A stretch of DNA of 10,702 nucleotides from SG8-41 sp032123035 (GTDB lineage Bacteria > Pseudomonadota > Gammaproteobacteria > Burkholderiales > SG8-41), in the NCBI GenBank assembly GCA_032123035.1, contig JAQBFV010000013.1, positions 1 through 10,702 on the forward strand, read 5' to 3'. Under the pieces are notes generated by a model. The model was not told the origin of the DNA, did no database searches, and saw only the letters and a program-made list of their open reading frames with translations. Shown piece by piece: positions 7,207 to 10,702 of this stretch; position 1 is the first letter of the stretch; each line of letters opens with the position of its first letter. A program made the position numbers and the translations under genes.

Positions 7207-7235
7207 ATAGTACAAATCAGCAAAAAATACAAGAA
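7207..7235 (-). promoter_or_regulatory. weak candidate promoter for the mshI operon
   Basis: The most AT-rich stretch of the gap. On the minus strand TACTAT (7212-7207, four of six to TATAAT) lies 17 bases after TTCTTG (7235-7230), a poor -35. The position is the main support: it lies upstream of the first gene of the assembly operon. No sigma-54 site with correct spacing was seen. Confidence 0.2.
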
Positions 7236-7421
7236 AATCAGGGGAAAACCTGGCGCGATCACCCGTGAATTCTTGATTTTTGCGGAAGACTGCGCGAAGG
7301 CTGCGTTTCCGCGACCCTTTGGGTCACCTTTCACCAGGCGATATCTCGCGACGAAAACACCACCCCGCTCCCAGAAACTCCGGGGCCGCAAGGATCTGCG
7401 TTCCCGTGACCGGAGCGCCGC

Positions 7422-7523
7422 GTGAGCGGCAAGCGGTAAGCGGTAAGCGGCGTAGCTCGGTTTGCTAACGTTGCGATGAATTTCTTGCCGTTCACTGCTT
7501 ACGGCTCACGGCTCACCGCTCAC
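7422..7523. repeat. heptamer-repeat inverted array with a different core sequence
   Basis: The left arm (7422-7453) runs GTGAGCGG-CAAGCGG-TAAGCGG-TAAGCGG on the plus strand. The right arm (about 7485-7523) runs TTGCCGT-TCACTGC-TTACGGC-TCACGGC-TCACCGC-TCAC. The outer eight bases GTGAGCGG and CCGCTCAC are perfectly complementary. Period and inverted build match the arrays inside the operon, but the 7-mer differs. Confidence 0.85.
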
Positions 7524-7530
7524 CGACGTT

Positions 7531-7557
7531 GTCGGCGTCTATCGGCGTTCATCGGCG
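7531..7557. repeat. short decamer repeat after the MshQ-like gene
   Basis: Three tandem ten-base units: GTCGGCGTCT, ATCGGCGTTC and ATCGGCGG. They adjoin a five-base-stem hairpin (CCGAC-GTT-GTCGG, 7523-7535), which might help end the MshQ-like transcript, though no U-run follows in the minus direction. Confidence 0.45.
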
Positions 7558-7586
7558 GCCGCATTCCGGCTTTTTTGAGATGGCTT

Positions 7587-10500
7587 CTAGAAGTTCTCGC
7601 GGATGTGGATGACTTCTTCGGAGCCTTTGAAGACCCCGAACGTGACGCGGGCTGAGGGATTCGCGTCGTAGGCGCCGCCGCTCCAGTTGCCCTGGAGATG
7701 CGGCAGGTTGGCGGTCGTCGCGGAAACCGGTGCGCCTCCCTTGGGGGCGATGCAGGTGCTGCCGCTCGCGGTTGCGCTGAGGTTCGCCGTGAGAGTTACG
7801 CTGCCGTTGTTGCCGTCGCCCGGCGAGTCCAGCAGCAGGGTCCCCCGCCCCGCACTGAGCGTTCCGCCGCCGCTCATGGCGGTCTCGCAAGTCGGCGAGC
7901 CGCTCAGGTTGTCGGTATATGTGCCCATGGCATAGTCGGTCGATAGAATTGAAGTGCAGCTGTCCAGCGTATTGGTGATGAAGGCATTGGTGGGCGGCCC
8001 GCTCCAATACTGCGCTTCCACGCGGACCAGCAGCGGCAAGAGCTGCGAGCCGTGCGCGTTGCCGATGGCGAATCGGCCGAAGCGCATGGGCTTGCCGGAG
8101 CTGAAAGCGATACCGTTGCCGGCACTGGCCTGGCCGAAGCGAGCGGGATTGCTCGCGTAACTGACCCCGTCGGCGTCAACCACGTTGATCGCGAGGCTGA
8201 TCTCCGCGTCAAACGGAGCGACCGGTGTGATGCGTGAATAGACGAACCCGGTGCCGGAGCTGAACGTGAGCTTTCCCGCTCCGCTACCAGTCGCGGAAAT
8301 CACCGGATCGGTGCCGGGGACGCCGCTCAAATCGAGCGTGCCGCTCGCCGTCGTATAGGCCTTGCCGGTGAGACTCGTGTTGGTGATGCGCCACCAACTG
8401 TTTTCGTAACGGGTGGTCGTGTTGTTCGCGAAACCCTGCGCCGTCAGCGTGATTTCCGGCGCGGTCGTATAGTTGAATTTCTGCCCCAAATAGGTAAACG
8501 AGCCGCAGGCAGCAGCGAACACGGGCGTATTGTAGGCGACCTCAAAATGATCGGGCACGAAACGGCCGACGTTGATAGGCGCGGTGCAGACGTAGCTACC
8601 GCGCGCGGTGCAGTCGCCGACGGTGTCGAAAGCATCCACGTTGGCGTAAGTCGAATCCACAAGCTGCACCGCAAACGAGCCGACCTCGTTGTAGGACGCG
8701 ACGTCGGTAACGAGCTGCCCCGCCCCGAACGTCGTGTCGAGCGTCAGCGTGCCGAAACTCGAGCTACACGCGGCGCCCGCGCAAGCGGAAAGCCATTTGG
8801 TCGGCGCACCGGCGTAGTTGGTTGTCGCCGTCGTGCCGGTCGCATTGATCGCCGTCGCGCGCACGCTCATTGGCCTGCCGGCCTTGTGGGTGACCGTCGA
8901 GAAAGACGCGCTCGTGAGCGTGCGGCCGGTTCCCGCTGTCTCCCAGTCGTTATCGCTCAAGGCGAAATTGACGAGCGCACTGGGCCGGATCGCGAAATTG
9001 TCATTCGAGCACCCGATCAGGGTGGGCGAGGATGTGGGGTAGGAGATCCGCAGCCGCACGTCGCGGTACGAATTCACCTGCGTGAAGCTGATCGTCTTGC
9101 GTCCGTTGTCGCCCGCGGAAAAAATCGGATTCGACAGGGTCTGGATCACGGTCCAGCTCGAACGGCAACCGTCGCCATCGAGCGCGCCGCCGTTGTTGCT
9201 CGCGTCGAGCACTTCCACTCGCACCGTGCCGGTAAAGGTGGAGTCGATCGCAGTGCGGTTCAGGTCGAGCGCAGCAATGTCGACGCTTATCGGGTCGCCC
9301 GCGATCTTGGTGCGGATGACACCCGTCATCGCTCCAGCAATCGTCGTGGGTTCGAAAGCGTTGAAGCGTCCTGGCGCCTGGGGCCCCACCGCACTCACCA
9401 AGGGCTTGATCGAGACCCCAATGACGGCCCACGGCTGAGCGGAGCTGAGGCTGTTGTCCTGGCCCAACTGCGTCGGGCCCGGCGTGGGGACGATCTCCTG
9501 CCACATGTGGCCGCGCATCCGGTCCCCGCCCGTGCCGCAATCGGCGCTGGATTGGATGATGACCGTCTCGCCCGCAGGCAGGGTGAGCGTCGCCGAGCCG
9601 CGCTGTCCGCCCCACGCGAGCGCCATGGCATTCGCCGTCACCGTCGTCACGGTGACTTTCATATCGTTGTTGTCGAAGGTGGAGTCTGCGCCCGGTGGCC
9701 CCGACGCGGTCGCGAGCGCCTCAATCCCCTGATCGACCGTGGTATCAACGCCTGACAATCGCACGGCGACGGCGTAGACGGGATCGGTGTTCCCCGGCAG
9801 GCTGATCGTGATTTGTCCAGCCGAGGGAGAGGCTCCTGAAGCGCGGAAAAGGACGACTCCCATTACGCCGCGGTCGTTGTCGCGGTCAGCAACCTGTGTC
9901 CAGGTCAGGCCATTACCCGATACCGTAGGCACGACGCTCTCATCGCGCTGCGAGACGCCGACCAGGAGGAGCTCGTTCGCCTGCGGCGTCCACGAAGGCA
10001 GGGTGAGGCTCGTCATCGATGTGCTTCCGGGCTTGACGGAGACGCCGGCTGCGGCCCAGTGATCGCTGTCATGGGTCCAGGAAAAGTTGACGCTGGTCGC
10101 CGCGCCATTCTGGTGAGCCGTCGCGAGATAATGAGCGGTTCCCGACCCAGAAGCACCCACTATGTCCCGATCCTCGACCGCTGGTGAGGCGACCGTGCTG
10201 ACGCCGATCGTCTCGCCGGCCACGCCTGCGAGGACCAGTTCACCCGAGGCGGAAGGGACAACGACGCTCCCGGTGCCGGTGGCGGCTTGATTCGTCCCGG
10301 GAGTGCCAAACGCAGCGGCCGTATCCACGCCGGACAACGGGTAGACGACAATGTTGCTGCCGCGATTTGTGTCCAGTGGAGCACTGAACGTGACCCGGAT
10401 CGTAAAAGTGCCCTGCGGCGGGTTGACCAGCCCATAGACGTATATCCGGGCATCGTCGTCGTTGGCATCAGTGGCCAAAGCCGCACCCATGCTGGTCTGA

Positions 10501-10702
10501 TTGCCGCCGCCCGGATCGATGACTACCGAAGTGACGGTCTCGTAGGTGTCGTTGTTGTAGCCGACAAATACAACGACGGCGTTCTGCCCGCTCAAGTTGA
10601 CGCCCGTGACATCGAGCGTGGAATTGCTGCCATTGGCCGTGGCGGAGGCGATCGTGCCTATGGTGACAACGCCACTACCCGGCGCAAGGCACGATTCGAT
10701 GG
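7587..10702 (-). CDS. mshQ: DUF6701 (MshQ-like) surface protein, 5' end outside the window
   Basis: The frame is open from the right edge to TAG at 7587, giving 1037 visible residues; the N-terminus and signal peptide are missing. The last approximately 590 residues (9368-7587) match the DUF6701 region of MshQ: GRFNAFEP and IRTKIAGDPISVDIAALD at its start, GRFVPDHFEV and a YLGQKFNY segment in the middle, then GRFAIGNAHGSQLLPL, VEAQYWSG and NTLDSCTSIL. The end SARVTFGVFKGSEEVIHIREN is typical. Paired cysteines fit an exported protein. Before this lie two diverged beta-rich repeats of about 200 residues, each with LSGVDT and ending GVSVKPG or GVSIKPL. MshQ-like proteins are coded with MSHA pilins and are presumed pilus-associated or adhesive; the function here is inferred. 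No transmembrane or LPXTG anchor is visible. Confidence 0.82.
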   Translation of the reverse strand, partial: IESCLAPGSGVVTIGTIASATANGSNSTLDVTGVNLSGQNAVVVFVGYNNDTYETVTSVVIDPGGGNQTSMGAALATDANDDDARIYVYGLVNPPQGTFTIRVTFSAPLDTNRGSNIVVYPLSGVDTAAAFGTPGTNQAATGTGSVVVPSASGELVLAGVAGETIGVSTVASPAVEDRDIVGASGSGTAHYLATAHQNGAATSVNFSWTHDSDHWAAAGVSVKPGSTSMTSLTLPSWTPQANELLLVGVSQRDESVVPTVSGNGLTWTQVADRDNDRGVMGVVLFRASGASPSAGQITISLPGNTDPVYAVAVRLSGVDTTVDQGIEALATASGPPGADSTFDNNDMKVTVTTVTANAMALAWGGQRGSATLTLPAGETVIIQSSADCGTGGDRMRGHMWQEIVPTPGPTQLGQDNSLSSAQPWAVIGVSIKPLVSAVGPQAPGRFNAFEPTTIAGAMTGVIRTKIAGDPISVDIAALDLNRTAIDSTFTGTVRVEVLDASNNGGALDGDGCRSSWTVIQTLSNPIFSAGDNGRKTISFTQVNSYRDVRLRISYPTSSPTLIGCSNDNFAIRPSALVNFALSDNDWETAGTGRTLTSASFSTVTHKAGRPMSVRATAINATGTTATTNYAGAPTKWLSACAGAACSSSFGTLTLDTTFGAGQLVTDVASYNEVGSFAVQLVDSTYANVDAFDTVGDCTARGSYVCTAPINVGRFVPDHFEVAYNTPVFAAACGSFTYLGQKFNYTTAPEITLTAQGFANNTTTRYENSWWRITNTSLTGKAYTTASGTLDLSGVPGTDPVISATGSGAGKLTFSSGTGFVYSRITPVAPFDAEISLAINVVDADGVSYASNPARFGQASAGNGIAFSSGKPMRFGRFAIGNAHGSQLLPLLVRVEAQYWSGPPTNAFITNTLDSCTSILSTDYAMGTYTDNLSGSPTCETAMSGGGTLSAGRGTLLLDSPGDGNNGSVTLTANLSATASGSTCIAPKGGAPVSATTANLPHLQGNWSGGAYDANPSARVTFGVFKGSEEVIHIRENF

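Larger units (their letters stand above)
6738..7586. other. gene-poor gap between the MshQ-like gene and mshI
   Basis: I see no convincing gene here on either strand. From right to left it holds a decamer repeat (7531-7557), a heptamer hairpin array (7422-7523), a GACCC-TTT-GGGTC mini-hairpin (7313-7325), an AT-rich stretch (7201-7290), an 18-bp inverted repeat over a ribosome-site-like sequence (7141-7165) and a 14-bp near-palindrome (7122-7135). A CGTCATTGCGA-type sequence lies near 6800. If transcription of mshI starts in the AT-rich part, the leader would be about 460 bases. No GEMM-type c-di-GMP riboswitch core is visible. Confidence 0.6.

Noticed and set aside
6738..7215. A c-di-GMP (GEMM) riboswitch, expected in principle for MSHA control
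   Set aside because: The conserved core (ACGCAAAGCC and the paired GNRA-type loop) is not present on the minus strand.
7176..7391. A 71-codon minus-strand ORF with a hydrophobic C-terminus
   Set aside because: The hydrophobic stretch arises from the AT-rich promoter-like region. No ribosome site or known family.
1676..7523. A CRISPR array
   Set aside because: The repeats are seven bases long, directly adjacent, inverted between arms and without spacers; no cas genes are present.
7558..7576. GCCG-CATTC-CGGC followed by six Ts on the plus strand, like a terminator
   Set aside because: The stem is only four pairs and it points along the plus strand, where there is no gene to end.
8547..9755. 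A 402-codon plus-strand ORF
   Set aside because: It is antisense to the DUF6701 gene and Arg/Gly/His-rich without recognisable motifs; a composition shadow.

Overview
This GC-rich window carries most of a mannose-sensitive haemagglutinin (MSHA) type IV pilus biogenesis locus. All convincing genes lie on the minus strand, so the locus reads from right to left. The gene content (secretin MshL, ExeA-type ATPase MshM, PilM/N/O/P-like MshI-MshI2-MshJ-MshK, TPR-type MshN, DUF6701 adhesin-like MshQ) points to a high-GC beta- or gammaproteobacterium. The species cannot be named from the sequence alone.

Layout in transcription order: the C-terminal 1037 residues of a large DUF6701/MshQ-like surface protein enter from the right edge and end at 7587. 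An approximately 850-bp stretch without a convincing gene follows (6738-7586). It holds a heptamer-repeat hairpin array, a short decamer repeat, an AT-rich possible promoter and one dubious small Cys-rich ORF. Then come mshI (6737-5721), a PilN-like mshI2 (5575-4919), mshJ (4922-4233), mshK (4236-3646), mshL (3634-1776, one apparent frameshift), mshM (1660-767) and the first 256 codons of mshN (from 770, running off the left edge). ATGA overlaps join mshI2/mshJ, mshJ/mshK and mshM/mshN, and mshK/mshL are 11 bp apart, so this looks like one operon.

Together the genes encode the pilus machine. MshI, MshI2, MshJ and MshK form the inner-membrane and periplasmic alignment complex. MshL is the outer-membrane secretin channel. 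MshM and MshN are accessory proteins, and the DUF6701 protein is a likely surface or pilus-associated factor. Pilins and the motor ATPase (mshA, B, C, D, E, G and others) are not in the window and probably lie outside it.

The most unusual signal is not a gene. Arrays of 7-bp repeats, with inverted arms that could fold into long imperfect hairpins, sit at four junctions of this operon. One lies inside the reading frame of mshK, between its coupled start codon and its signal peptide, adding about 47 odd residues. Other points are a 234-bp in-frame tandem duplication in the mshN linker, a 42-bp-period Pro/Ala-rich tail on the secretin MshL, and a single-base frameshift in mshL at a G-rich run.
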